DNA of 64,000 nt from assembly GCA_964019695.1 (NCBI GenBank), contig OZ026522.1:65061811-65125810 (forward strand), in the 5' to 3' direction. Positions 45,929-55,889 of the stretch are shown piece after piece; within the stretch, counting starts at the first letter, position 1, and every line of letters begins with the position of its first letter. A program made the translations under genes and the position numbers. The stretch comes from Loripinus fragilis. Taxonomy: Eukaryota; Mollusca; Bivalvia; Lucinida; Lucinidae. The notes beneath the pieces are model-generated. The model searched no databases. It worked only from the letters and a program-made list of their open reading frames with translations, and had not been told where the DNA came from.

Positions 45929-46429
45929 GAATGGCGCATAGAGCACCATGTAAGCACATATTCTGTCCCTACACACACCCTTGACCCCTGGGTTGGGTCA
46001 AAGGTCAAAACATTTTTTTCTGAAAGTAGTCATGTTGCATATATCAAATTAATGGGAATGGAGTAAGAGCACCATGCGAGCACAAACTCTGTCCTTACAC
46101 ATACTCTAGACCCCTGGTGTGGGGTCCAGAGGTCAAAGTAATTTTTTTACTGAAAGTAGTCATGTTGCATATCAAATTAAGGGGAATTGAACATAGAGCA
46201 CCATGCAAGCACATATTCTGTCCTTACACACACCCTCAGCCTTGGGGTCGGGTTCATAGGTAAAAACAATATTCTGAATGTGGTCATGTTGCATATCAAA
46301 TTAAAGAGAAAGAAGTATAGACTAACATAGAAGCAAAAACATTGACCTTACACACACCCCTGACCTCTGGGTCAGGTTGAAAGGTCAGATATTGAAATTG
46401 TACAGACAAGTTTATTTTTTATTGAACTA

Positions 46430-47639
46430 AGCACTGAAAAATAGATGATAGGCTTTTAATTATGATCTGTATGATACCCAAGATGAACTAATTAAGGGAT
46501 TGGAGAAGTAGGATTTATGTTTTGTGATTTATACATTTTTCTAAAATAACCCTTCACTGGAAATATGAATTCAACAAATTTACCTTGTTTGACTTTTTGT
46601 TTTGCCAGGCGACACATCAGATTCTCGGAATTCTAGTTTTATCAAATGGCCCCTTGCTGAAGCTGGTTTGGGCCATTTTTAACATTATGTGAATGGGGAA
46701 ATATTGGGCAGTGTATTATTTTCATCTGAAATCAAATGAGAATGATCCCCTTTAAAATTTCCTGGATTGAACACTGCTGGTTTTACAATTTTGCCTTATA
46801 GTGGCAGAAATGATGGTTGCACCCCAGATGTTTTGCCTCTATGTCCTTTTGCTGCTAGTTGTTTCACTCCCAAAATAAAAATGACCAAACTTGTATTCTA
46901 ACTTTCATGTGTAAGTCTGATTGTGTTGTAATGTTGCTTCCTAATGGTGCCCTGGGGAGGATTTTGAATGTGGCATTTCCTGATCATACTCATGTATTTT
47001 TGCATGAATTAAAAGGATAAAAAAAAACAAAAAAAAAACAGCAACACTTCTTATCAGTAACATATCTTAATATGCTGTCAAAATGTGCTACTTGGGTGAG
47101 TGCATATTTTGGGAACTGTAAATGTTGTACATGTATTTCACAGAAATAATGCCAGCATCCATTCCATTGACCAACAGTAGTATCCCACTTTTCTTACCTC
47201 CCATGATATGCTTATTTCAGCACAACTGCTCGTAGCTTTAGTTTATCCATATAAATAGAGACACAGGCGATACCCCGTCAACTGACATGCGTAACTATGA
47301 TCATTGCACTACCTGTGATTGCATAACTACATAAATATTCATTCTAAGCAAAATAAATATTTTGATTGTAATAAAAAGGGCAGATTCAGACAACACATCA
47401 CAGTATTACTGCATTGTCGTTTTTATTTGTGCCTGGCACTGCCTGCATTGCACATGTTGGTACTTGGATATTCTATGGTCAAAGCAAATACATTGTAATT
47501 CCATCACTAAATAAATGGGTTAGTTGAATTTTATGATACTATGTACATGTAAGTAGCAGCAAACATGTAACATTCTGCTAATTACTATGCACTATTAGAG
47601 TATGTGTGCTAATTATGGCAACCATGATAAGTTATTAAT
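46430..47639. other. Region upstream of the host gene, no exon recognised
   Basis: A diverged R1 remnant lies near 46,965-47,005. TATAAATAG at 47,250-47,258 is TATA-like but unsupported. If the downstream gene has earlier exons they are either short and non-coding here or lie outside recognisable sequence. I cannot place a promoter. Confidence 0.35.
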
Positions 47640-47659
47640 TATTCCTGTTCTATTTATAG
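47640..47659 (+). other. Probable splice acceptor of the host gene exon
   Basis: TATTCCTGTTCTATTTATAG is followed 10 bases later by the ATG. It has a short pyrimidine-rich tract and a terminal AG at 47,658-47,659. It implies at least one upstream exon, probably 5' untranslated. A weak tract makes this moderately certain. Confidence 0.5.
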
Positions 47660-47669
47660 TGTGACAGCC

Positions 47670-49055
47670 ATGGAAAGCTCTGATACTGATGAGGATAATA
47701 GTTCCAGTGATGCAAAGAGAAAACTTCATAGTTTGGAAGATCCCAGTGGTATCTCATTCAAAAAGGCCCGCTACTCATGGCAGGTTAAAGGAAGTAAAGG
47801 AAATACAAACTCACTGACAGTTTCTGCAAAAGAAAGTTCTCAAAAGACATTGTCAAAAAACTTTTTACCAGGAACAACAAGTCTTGAATCTCCAAGTTTG
47901 GACAAGGAAAGTTGTTATGAAGGAAATTCTGCTGTTAATGATCAAAATCTTTTCCATGAAATGGACTTTACACCTGATGACTCTAGCGGTTCAGAGACGG
48001 TGAATAAGCTCACTCAAGAATCAAGATTGAAAAATAAAAGTGATACATTTATGGAAGTGGCTACAGCCTCGGAATCAACCAAAAATAAGGTAAAACATGT
48101 AGAGACTTCATTACATACATGTCTTTTGACAGGTATACCTTCAGCCTGTGTGACTAACCCCTCTCTAGAAGCTAGTATATTAGACCATTCAACAGCATTA
48201 CCAAGAAGATCCTCTGCTCCATCTATAGCTCCAAGCCATGACCCGAACAGCATAGTAAATACCGATGCTCGTGATGGAATTGAATTTCGTGATGCTTTGA
48301 GAAGTATACACAGATCAAATTTGTCATATTATGAGAAATGGCAGAAAAGAAATACAGCTGGGGCAATTGTTGATAATGTATTTAACAGAACTATAGAAGA
48401 GATGGGAATATGTCCAGACCCAGTTATAAATCGCCACACACGTGAAAGATCTGATGTAGAAGATCAAAGTATCTTAGCTGCAATCAGTAGTCAAGGTCTG
48501 ACAGCAAACAGAAGTCATTCAGTTGATTCGGCTGAAAACAGATCTGAGGAGAGTCAAAACAGATCTGAAGACAGCCATGATACATATGATTATTTTAGAC
48601 ATAATCCAGATGTATTTGACAAAACATTTGAAAGACTTGGCTATTTTAGATATGATATTGTACATCAGAGAAATTCAGATTCAGAGAATAATGTTGACAT
48701 TACAGAAAGGCACCTAGAAGAAGCTGGTACTCAGACAGATTTCCAGTCTAATGGAACTCTTCTTGGTAGCAATAATGACAGAGCTGAAACTTCATCTGGT
48801 GCCGGTGGAGGCTCTTGTACTGATAAACAAGATAAAGATGCAGTGTGTTCCTGTGATACAGAAAATGTAAAAAACTCTGCTGAAAATATGTCTGATAATG
48901 AAAAGAATGCTTTATCAGAACACAGCACAGACATGAGTTTTGAAACAAATATATGTAATGCAGTGACAACCGAAGCAGATTCTGCTATAAATGACAATAT
49001 TCTTAATTTAGCCTTGTCTGCAGCCATTCAGTCCCAAGGACTTAGGTTTAAATAG
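47670..49055 (+). CDS. Acidic Ser-rich protein of 461 aa, probably nuclear, function unknown
   Basis: I do not recognise this family and assign no function. The ATG at 47,670 is chosen over an in-frame GTG nine bases upstream because GCCATGG is a good eukaryotic start context. The frame runs uninterrupted to TAG at 49,053-49,055. Visible features: an acidic Ser/Asp start (residues 1-13); a basic stretch (about 16-19) and KKARYSWQVKG at 31-41, which could act as a nuclear signal; a PRRSSAPS segment near 178; and two short motifs that each occur twice. VFNRTIEEMGI (237-247) resembles VFDKTFERLGY (315-325), and AAISSQGL (270-277) resembles AAIQSQGL (451-458, three residues from the C terminus). 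A segment around 200-247 is likely helical; much of the rest looks disordered and rich in Ser, Asn, Asp and Glu. No signal peptide or membrane segment is seen. Codon use and uninterrupted length argue for a real gene. It may be a single large terminal exon, or a retrocopy, although no A tail was found. No AATAAA lies within about 330 bp of the stop. Confidence 0.8.
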   Translation: MESSDTDEDNSSSDAKRKLHSLEDPSGISFKKARYSWQVKGSKGNTNSLTVSAKESSQKTLSKNFLPGTTSLESPSLDKESCYEGNSAVNDQNLFHEMDFTPDDSSGSETVNKLTQESRLKNKSDTFMEVATASESTKNKVKHVETSLHTCLLTGIPSACVTNPSLEASILDHSTALPRRSSAPSIAPSHDPNSIVNTDARDGIEFRDALRSIHRSNLSYYEKWQKRNTAGAIVDNVFNRTIEEMGICPDPVINRHTRERSDVEDQSILAAISSQGLTANRSHSVDSAENRSEESQNRSEDSHDTYDYFRHNPDVFDKTFERLGYFRYDIVHQRNSDSENNVDITERHLEEAGTQTDFQSNGTLLGSNNDRAETSSGAGGGSCTDKQDKDAVCSCDTENVKNSAENMSDNEKNALSEHSTDMSFETNICNAVTTEADSAINDNILNLALSAAIQSQGLRFK

Positions 49056-49387
49056 ATACTCACAACGCTAAGGTTAAAAAGAGAGATGAATTACAGATAT
49101 AACTTGTATTCACTGTAGTTTTGGATATAGTATCCAACTTTTACGATCGATTATTGGAGAGCCCAATCCAATTGATTATCGATAGTACAATCAGAAAAAA
49201 CATGTACACATACTTTAGTTAGAAAACTTAAGACTGGACAAGAAAACAATAGCCATTTAGAGATAATGTTCTAACGAAAAAAGTGAAATTTTTATTATTG
49301 CTTCGTAACAACTTTTGCCATATGTGCTGATTGGAAGCGTCTCATTGACTCTTCCAGTGAGCACATACAAGAAAAGTTTTTGAGGAG
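49056..49387 (+). other. Probable 3' untranslated region and flank
   Basis: AT-rich with ATCGATTATTGGAG and TTGATTATCGAT motifs near 49,145-49,186. No AATAAA or ATTAAA signal was seen before the SINE begins, so the transcript end is unresolved. Confidence 0.35.
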
Positions 49388-49508
49388 CAGAGCGCAGTGG
49401 CTCAGTGGTAAAGTGAAGTACTCGAGACCGAAGAGCGGCGGGTTCAAGCCTCACTGGCGTCACTGCGTTGTTTCTTGAGCAAGACACATTAATCCTAGCT
49501 TAATAATG

Positions 49509-49678
49509 CAGGCCCCAGATAAGAAGAGTGCATAACAGAAATTTACATATCTTGTGGGTACTCAAAAGAACCGTCTCACTGACATGGTTCTTTTGAGCAC
49601 CCACAACACATGTTTAAACTGATGGGTAAGAAAATAATAGCAATTTTATGCAAAAAAATGCCTATCTGGCCTTATGGC
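49509..49678. mobile_element. CCAGATAAG-type element inside SINE-A copy 5
   Basis: It opens CAGGCCCCAGATAAG and ends near CTATCTGGCCTTATGG. It contains the GGGTACTCAAAAGAACCGTC hairpin with its inverse GGTTCTTTTGAGCACCC. It is related to the element at 25,371-25,500. The exact borders and target duplication are uncertain. Confidence 0.6.
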
Positions 49679-49710
49679 TCTGGTTCAACCCAGGAAGACC
49701 CGCCCCAACG

Positions 49711-50052
49711 CAGGGATTTTTTTCTGGTGTCTCAGGGGCCGTTATAAGGCGGCTGTCCCAATGGCAAATGCCTACATTTTTTCCCAATTTGAACAAAAAA
49801 ATTCCCAATCAGAAGGTCATTTTTTTGTAAATTATATAGTTTACAAATTGCCTTCTTTTTCAATGGACTTTTAATCAAAATAAAGCATATGATCAGAAAC
49901 AAGAGTGAATCAGTGCAGTTTAAGCGTCCCTGTTTAAGAAAATACTATAAAAAATGAATGAAGAAATTTTCCCAATATCAGTTAAAATGCCGAAAATTTC
50001 CCAAAGCAAAAGGCCCTAGGGCCCCTTCCCAAAAAGGTTGAAAAAATCCCTG
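49711..50052. mobile_element. CAGGG-ended element, copy 5, inside SINE-A
   Basis: The ends are CAGGGATTTTTTTC and GAAAAAATCCCTG, with an exact 5-bp duplication, CAACG (49,706-49,710 and 50,053-50,057). The interior has repeated TTCCCAAT motifs, as in the element at 31,117. It is non-coding. Confidence 0.85.
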
Positions 50053-50090
50053 CAACGTAACTGAAAGATTGTTGACTGGGACGTAAAGAA

Positions 50091-50488
50091 CAGGGATGCA
50101 GACTAACTTTATTTCGTCAGGAGCAAGCTGGGCCCCTAAAGCTAAATGATTGAGGGCCCAGCGGAAATTTAAGGGGCCCAGGATATGGTGGAAAATGAAA
50201 CTCATTTCAACACTATTGCCAAGCATTTGCTGCTTTACCCATAATAGAAGTCAGAGACCCTCAAAATCTGTATTCCTCTAATTATTTACCATATTAACAG
50301 TATTTGGAATCAGTTGAATGAAGATTTGTAAACTTCCAACAGCTAGTGTCAGTTTTGACAAGACTTCATAACTATACATACTACTCTTTTTTCATGGGCA
50401 ACCTTGGCCCCTAACATTTTAGTTTTAGGAGCCCAGCCCAAAATTTAGAGGCATTGGGCTACTGGGCCCCTGTTAGTCTTTTTCCCTG
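50091..50488. mobile_element. CAGGG-ended element, copy 6, inside SINE-A
   Basis: It opens CAGGGATGCAGACTAAC and closes GTTAGTCTTTTTCCCTG, with an exact 5-bp duplication, AAGAA (50,086-50,090 and 50,489-50,493). GGGCCC(C)TAA-like motifs lie near both ends. It is non-coding. Confidence 0.85.
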
Positions 50489-50559
50489 AAGAATCAAATC
50501 AAAAATATTAAAATTCTATACTTTTGGAGGGCCTCTTGTCCAGGGGTACCTTGCTTTAA

Positions 50560-50715
50560 CTCTTTATCTCCTAGTGCAGTCTGCTGATAACTTGCAGACA
50601 GTTTTGACTCAGATCAGGCCCCACATCTGAATCCAAGCTGTTTGACCCTCTTATTGTATTCCTGATAGAATTTTTTAAAGTTGATTTTGAAAAAAATCAG
50701 CAGACGACAAAAAAG
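50560..50715. repeat. GATCAGGCC-type inverted repeat, diverged
   Basis: AGTCTGCTGATAACTTGCAG, GATCAGGCCCCACA and TCCAAGCTGTTTGACC are arranged as in the GATCAGGCC family but are more diverged. Confidence 0.5.
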
Positions 50716-51102
50716 CATGCAAAAATTCTCCAGGAAGCAGAGTTAAAGCAGTTGTCCAATTATTGTATTCAATGTCTTAACCCATAAATATATGTAGGCC
50801 GTAACCCATTTAAGCCAAATTGAATTTCCCAATATTATCAATTGGACTAGTCCATTTTCATTTTAAGGGTTGTTGGGGGGGGGGGTATTTTCCATTTTTA
50901 TTCAAATTTTAAAAGAAACTTCTGTAAGCAAACAGTGGTGAGCCTGATCGGACGCCACATTTTGCGACATCTGGTCTGGTTTTGCATTGTTTGCCGATGT
51001 CCCACAAAAAGGACACCAGGCTTATATGGGTTAATAAAAGGACCGCATAATAATATATACCTGGTTTTGCTTTATGTAGTTTTCAAGTAATTACATGTAC
51101 TG

Positions 51103-51443
51103 TAGGGGTGTGGAAATAACAAAATTTGATCCTTGTCCCACAGAAAAGATATCTCAGTTCAGCCCTTTCTGTGCTGTATCATATATAGACTCTTTTGAAA
51201 GCAGTATGAAACCAGATACATACTCTATTGAAAACAGTGTAGATCCAGATCAGCTGGCTTCTAAGGAAGCAAGCTGATCAGGATCTACACTGCTTTCCAT
51301 ACATCATATGAGTTCATAAACATGAAGTACATCATTGTATTAATTTTCTGTTTTTTACTTGACCCAGGACAAGAAAATTGAAATTGCTAACTTGTCCTGA
51401 ATGAACTCCGACCAGCTGGGCATGGTATTTCCACACCCCTGTA
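51103..51443. mobile_element. GGGGTGTGGAAATA-ended element
   Basis: GGGGTGTGGAAATA at the left and TATTTCCACACCCC at the right form 14-bp perfect inverted ends. The left tip lacks the expected CA, so target duplication is ambiguous (TACTG at 51,098-51,102 and 51,444-51,448 is one reading). It contains a GATCAGCTGGC hairpin at 51,238-51,293. Confidence 0.65.
51238..51293. repeat. GATCAGCTGGC hairpin
   Basis: GTGTAGATCCAGATCAGCTG faces an inverse AGCTGATCAGGATCTACAC across a short TTCTAAGGAAGC loop. It is a strong hairpin, nested in the element above. Confidence 0.7.
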
Positions 51444-51788
51444 TACTGTTAAGATCCAGATCAGAGTGCTTCAAAGAAGACTGATCAGGATCTATTTTGT
51501 CTTTTGTCAGTAATTTTTCGAAAATAGTTTATAAACTTAGATAATATATTGTTAATATATCCCAAACAGAATTGCTTTCAAAACAAACATAAAAGTTTTT
51601 AAAACCTTTATAAATTGTTTTTAACCCATGGTATTAATACATGATAAAGTGATAATCCAGCCTGTATCAGATGAAAAAAATTGTGAGGACTTCATTTTTA
51701 TGAAAAGTAAGGCTTGACATCTCATGTGAATGCTTTGCTGAAATATCAATACAAGCCTTATAAGTTATTTAGTTTCTTAAAGAAGCAA

Positions 51789-52161
51789 CAGGGCTCGCAC
51801 AGGATTGAAAAGTCCTTGAAAATTAAATTTGCCTTAAAAGTACTTGAAAAACACTCAAAGGCCTTGAAAAATCATTGAATTTTACCATTTACAGGAGTAT
51901 TCAACAGTCTTTGGAGACCTAAATCAGTGTAAAATTGTGGTGTTTTTATTTGGTGCAGCATATGCTGCACCAAATTAATAAAGGCACCACATTTTATAAA
52001 TATTTTCTAAAACCAATATTTATGTAAAGCAGTCCAACATTTCCGAAGTAGTATTTTAATGTGTAAATCAGTATTTTATATAAGTTTTCAGACCTTGAAA
52101 ACAGTTGGAAAGTCTTTATAGAGTCCTTGAATTTTACACAAACTTGCCTGTATGAACCTTG
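51789..52161. mobile_element. CAGGG/CAAGG-ended element, copy 7
   Basis: It opens CAGGGCTCGCACAGG and, inverted, ends CAAGGTTCATACAGG. It is flanked by an exact 5-bp duplication, AGCAA (51,784-51,788 and 52,162-52,166). Sub-terminal CCTTGAA and TTGAATTTTAC motifs recur. It is non-coding. Confidence 0.75.
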
Positions 52162-52445
52162 AGCAAGACAATTTGAAAATGTTGTCTGCTGCAAATTTAA
52201 GGTGCCATTAAAACTTTTCAACCCCTCCAGTTTTCAACCACACGATCATAATTCCATAGATTTAGTATAAACATTGTAGAAACATGACTTATGTATGGAC
52301 ATTTTATATTTCTATTGCCTAAATGTAGCATTGGGCCATTAAACGATGAATATCCTGGACTCAAGTAAATGAATTGTTTTTTAAGGCTGTATCACCACTG
52401 TGTTTGTACGGTGAATGTTGCAGCAGGTGCGAGTCATGTGATGTA

Positions 52446-52615
52446 TAGTAAAACCTGTCTAAAGCGGCCACTAAAAGAAGACCAAAAATTGGATTTCAAG
52501 ACCAATTATTGATTAATGCAGGTCAAAAGTATTGCAGAATGCTCCAAGACCTTCATTAAGCTTAAGACCTTTGTTTTGGCTATTTTTGAGTGGCCGCTTA
52601 AAACAGGTTTTACTG
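52446..52615. mobile_element. TA-flanked MITE with AGTAAAACCTG ends, copy 1
   Basis: AGTAAAACCTGTCTAAAGCG at the left is mirrored by an end reading AAACAGGTTTTACTG, with TA outside. The interior has GATTAATGCAGGTCAAAAGT and CAAGACCTTC...AAGACCTTTG. Relatives lie at 55,698-55,886 and about 59,260-59,437. It is a Tc1/mariner-type non-autonomous element (inference). Confidence 0.7.
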
Positions 52616-52719
52616 TATGTCATAACATACCTCTCTGGCTGAAAAAAGGAGTTTCCAGTCACTGTAATAAGGTGCTGCTTGATTACTGATTTCAAGTGAA
52701 AAATTGGTTAAACAACACA

Positions 52720-53478
52720 TACGAGGTGTGAGCAAAAAGTTCTTGGCCTGATATGCTTCGGTGAGATTCATTTAAATAAAATCTTTGGCAGTCGGTCATT
52801 TGATCTAATTGATGGAGATTTGGAGTGTGAAAAGCATGCTTCATGCTTGGTTGCCTATGTAAAGCACTTTTAAGAGAGGAGGGTGCGACATATTGGCAAA
52901 ATGGAGAAACTTGAAATCAGAGCAGTTATCAAGTACTTTTGTAAGAAAGGAATGCCTTCCAAGGAAATTCATGAAGACTTCATGGAAACCCTTGGGAAGG
53001 AGTCTCCTTCTTATAGCACGGTGAAAAAATGGGCAGTGAAAAAATGGGCAGCAGAGTTTAAGAGGGAGAGAGTGTTGATGATGATGGATGGTCTGGCTGC
53101 CCTGAAGATGCCTTCACTGATGAAAATGTCAAGGTAGTGCACACCCTGGTTATGTGTGATAGGATGCTAGACCTAGGAAGCATAGCTAGCGAAGTGGGCA
53201 TAAGTTTTGGGGCAGTAAAATCATTCCTAACCGACACCTTAGGTATGTCAAAGGTTTCGGCAAGATGGGTGTCATGAATGTGGATTGATTATCAGAAAAG
53301 GGCTCAGCTTGATATTTTTAGGTATCTCCTGTCTGGTTATGAAGATGATCCTGGCGATTTTATCGAGCGAGTTGTAACCCAAGATGAGACATAGGTTTAC
53401 CCTCCTAAGAAATTTAAGAGGGTTCATTCAGCAGGGAAGGTGATGGCTTCGATCTTTTGGTCAAAATCCTGTCATTAA
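52720..53478 (+). pseudogene. mariner transposase relic, 3'-truncated
   Basis: It starts at TA followed by ACGAGGTGTGAGCAAAAAGT, a mariner-type terminal repeat. From 52,901 the frame begins MEKLEIRAVIKYFCKKGMPS, the N-terminal helix-turn-helix of mariner transposases. Through a frameshift near 53,080 it continues with SARWVS and a VVTQDET segment that carries the first catalytic Asp; the Trp that normally follows is a stop. Other stops and a 15-bp tandem duplication (GTGAAAAAATGGGCA twice at about 53,022-53,051) show it is dead. KVMASIFW near 53,438 is the last recognisable block. The second and third catalytic Asp and the right terminal repeat are missing. Confidence 0.8.
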
Positions 53479-53544
53479 TTTAGGAGATGTCCTTTGAAGC
53501 AATTGTTGATGATGGACATCCAACGATCACAATGCATCATCTTG

Positions 53545-53945
53545 AGCTAAAAACAAGTAAGTATGACCAGGAAATTCCACAGCCTCAGACCAACCCACAG
53601 CAATGTGAGGAAAAGACACAGAAAGCAAGAACACAATTTAAGTAAAGCAACCAGGCCTCGATGCTATAAAACTTTTTTCATGCTCAACTCAACTGAGCAC
53701 AAAATTTCAATGGCTCATAAAAAAATAAAATACGGACAAATGAAGAACTTTCTTGTTTTAAGTCTCTCAGATGTTGTATTTATCATGCTAACAAATGTTA
53801 AAATGCCAACAATTGTTGGCATTTTAACATTTATGAGCAGGATAAATTTCGTGCTCAGCTGAGTTGAGCATGAAAAAAGTTTTATAACCTCGAGGCCAGC
53901 TCTCTCTGGTTACAGGCATAGTTGCAAAACTAGAAAGGAAACTAA
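53545..53945 (+). repeat. Dispersed repeat R1, copy b, split by a palindromic element
   Basis: AAGTATGACCAGGAAATTCC through GTAAAGCAACCA (53,545-53,653) and CAGCTCTCTCTGG (from 53,896) match copy a at 964-1,110. The interruption is the element at 53,655-53,895. Confidence 0.6.
53655..53895. mobile_element. Palindromic element with ~45-bp arms
   Basis: The left arm contains ATAAAACTTTTTTCATGCTC and AACTGAGCAC. The right arm is its inverse with about three mismatches. In the centre TTAAAATGCCAACAATTGTT continues into its own inverse (53,798-53,829). Target bases CCAG occur on both sides. It is non-coding. Confidence 0.7.
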
Positions 53946-54260
53946 GAACATTACAAGTCAAGGATCCAACATGAAACCCCTTACATGCAAGGAAAATTCA
54001 TCAAATTTTTTTTATCCCCAGATGAAGGGTTATTTTAGAGAAAAGAGTAAATCACAAAATAGAAATCCCATATCATAAGTGTGTCAATTATTTAGTAACC
54101 TGGGGCACAATATCACATACTAACAGTTTAGCGATCAATATTTATATGCTTACTGAAGATACAATCAAATCAATCGCAAATACATGTATTGTTATCTTAT
54201 TATCCAGTCCTTCCATACATATCATCTATCGACAGTTATTGCCTAGAATAATTCTTTTGT
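53946..54260. other. Non-coding stretch
   Basis: No gene or named repeat was recognised. Confidence 0.4.
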
Positions 54261-54261
54261 T

Positions 54262-54660
54262 TTGAATGATCTTTTGACCCAACTCAGATGTTGAGGGTGT
54301 GAGTAGGGACAGAATAGTTGCTTGCATGATGTTCTACACCTCATTCCCTTTGATATGCAACAAGACTACTTTCAGAAAAAAAAATGTTTTGTCCTTTTGA
54401 CCCTACCCCAGAGGTCAAAGCTGTGTGCAAAGGCAAAATATTTGCTAGCATGATGTTGTATGTTCCATACTTTTATATAATATACAAAATGACCAAATTC
54501 TGGAAAAGTTTAATTTTGGCCTCTGCCCAACCCCCTAAGTCCAATCAAGGGATCAGACCCAAGCCTTCAAGCTAAAGCAAAAATCCCATTTGATATCTAT
54601 TGTTCCTCTGTTCGCTTAAAAATATTGACAACTTACTGACTTAGTTATTGTGAAAGGACC
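54262..54660 (-). repeat. Inverse-oriented copies of the 44.5-46.4 kb array unit
   Basis: TTTTGACCC(T/A)AC, CTTTGATATGCAACA and GACTACTTTCAGAAAAAAAA are the inverse of the unit motifs of the larger array. About three diverged units are present. Confidence 0.6.
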
Positions 54661-54964
54661 CCGGACAGTCTTAATGAAGGATTGCCCATAAAAATGACCT
54701 GAGAAAAGGTTCAAAGAAAATGATATTTTTTCTATGAAAAAGATAGTAGGTTCAACTCAAAGAGTTTTTCTCAAATGACAAGTACCAATTGAAAAATATG
54801 GGTTGAAAACTATGTTTTTACTATTCAAAAAATGGAAAACAGAAAAGGTTTTACTGAAGCACTGTTTTGCTTATCTACAGGCACTGGACAATCATGGCCC
54901 TTAGTGAGATATAGTAGCGAGGAAATGTGAAGTTCATTACACAAAAAACCAATATAGCTTTTAA

Positions 54965-55168
54965 TTGCCTAAGTCAAGGGCAGCAACGCTTTAATGAGTC
55001 GAATTTGACGAAACTTATAGGATTCTGACTGTCCATGATACTTATCATTTATACCAAGAATGCATCAAATCTAACCAACAGATATGGAGATATGGTTCCG
55101 GACAGACAAACAGAATGGACAGACGGAAGACGCCGAAATTATATCCCTCTGACTTTGTCAGAGGATAA
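54965..55168 (+). repeat. Repeat with GACGG tail and terminal hairpin, copy 2
   Basis: It contains TTTGACGAAACTTATAGGAT, ATGCATCAAATCTAACCAAC, a GACAGACGGAAGACGCC stretch and the hairpin CTCTGACTTTGTCAGAG. It is the partner of the block at 1,590-1,775. Confidence 0.55.
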
Positions 55169-55697
55169 CAAATGTTGATTATGCCTTTCAATAAGGTATG
55201 TAAAAGAAACTAAAACTATGAAGCATTTGTATTTTTAATACCTGTAATGCAATAATTTAACACTAAAATGAGTCTTGAATGTCTTCCACTTAAAAGATCA
55301 GTCGACACTGCCATTGAATAAAATAGAGATGGAAATGTACTATAAATATAAGACCTTACAAAATGGTCACAGGCATTGTGTAAAATACTGTCTAGCTTTT
55401 CTCAGTCTTTCCACTTTATTATTTTTTTTTATTGAATAAGCACTTTGAATAGCTCAAACCTTGTTAGACACAATCTTATATACAAGTGTCCAAATTAACC
55501 CAGTGGTATAATCCTTTGTAACCCCAATGCAGTCAATAAACCTTAAATTATATAAACTGAAAAATGCCAGCCTTTTCATTCCAAGCCATTAAATGTTTTA
55601 CACAATGTCAAGATGTAAGGATTTAGAAGCACTATTAACTTTAAAAATAAGCATTTTTCATCCAACATAGAACTGTCAGGCTTTTAACAAACTAGTA

Positions 55698-55886
55698 CAG
55701 CAAAACTGGTCTTCAGTGGCCACTCAAAAATAGACAAAACAAAGGTCTTAAACAACAAATGGTAGCTTAATGAAGGTCGAAAGTCTTGCAGAATCTGCAA
55801 TATTTTTGACCTGCATTAAGCGATAATCGGTCTTGAAAACCCATTTTTGGTCTTCTTTGAGTGGCCCCTTAGGACAGGTTTTACTG
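55698..55886. mobile_element. TA-flanked MITE with AGTAAAACCTG ends, copy 2
   Basis: The right end AGGACAGGTTTTACTG is followed by TA. The left end is eroded (CAGCAAAACTGGTCTTCAG). It shares GACCTGCATTAAGCGATAAT with copy 3. Confidence 0.6.
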
Positions 55887-55889
55887 TAC

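Larger units (their letters stand above)
44480..46420 (+). repeat. Tandem array, ~116-142-bp units, split by two insertions
   Basis: The phrase CATATCAAATTAA recurs at about 45,301, 45,417, 45,559, 46,038, 46,166 and 46,290 with GACCCCTGGG(T/G)T..GGTCAAA. Spacing is 116-142 bp once two insertions (44,771-45,179 and 45,580-45,928) are removed. Inverse-oriented copies occur at about 54,262-54,660. No GACGG tail is seen, unlike the arrays at 27-29 kb. Confidence 0.75.
49388..50510 (+). mobile_element. SINE-A copy 5, interrupted by three insertions
   Basis: The tRNA-like head and start of the body (49,388-49,508) read AGCGCAGTGGCTCAGTGG through TCCTAGCTTAATAATG. The SINE resumes at TGGTTCAACCCAGGAAGACC (49,680-49,710), again at AACTGAAAGATTGTTGACTG (50,058-50,090), and ends in GAATCAAATCAAAA (50,494-50,507). 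The three gaps are separate DNA-element insertions listed next. Confidence 0.85.

Noticed and set aside
47250..47258. TATA box of the host gene
   Set aside because: TATAAATAG is common by chance in AT-rich DNA, and the splice acceptor implies an upstream exon whose position is unknown.
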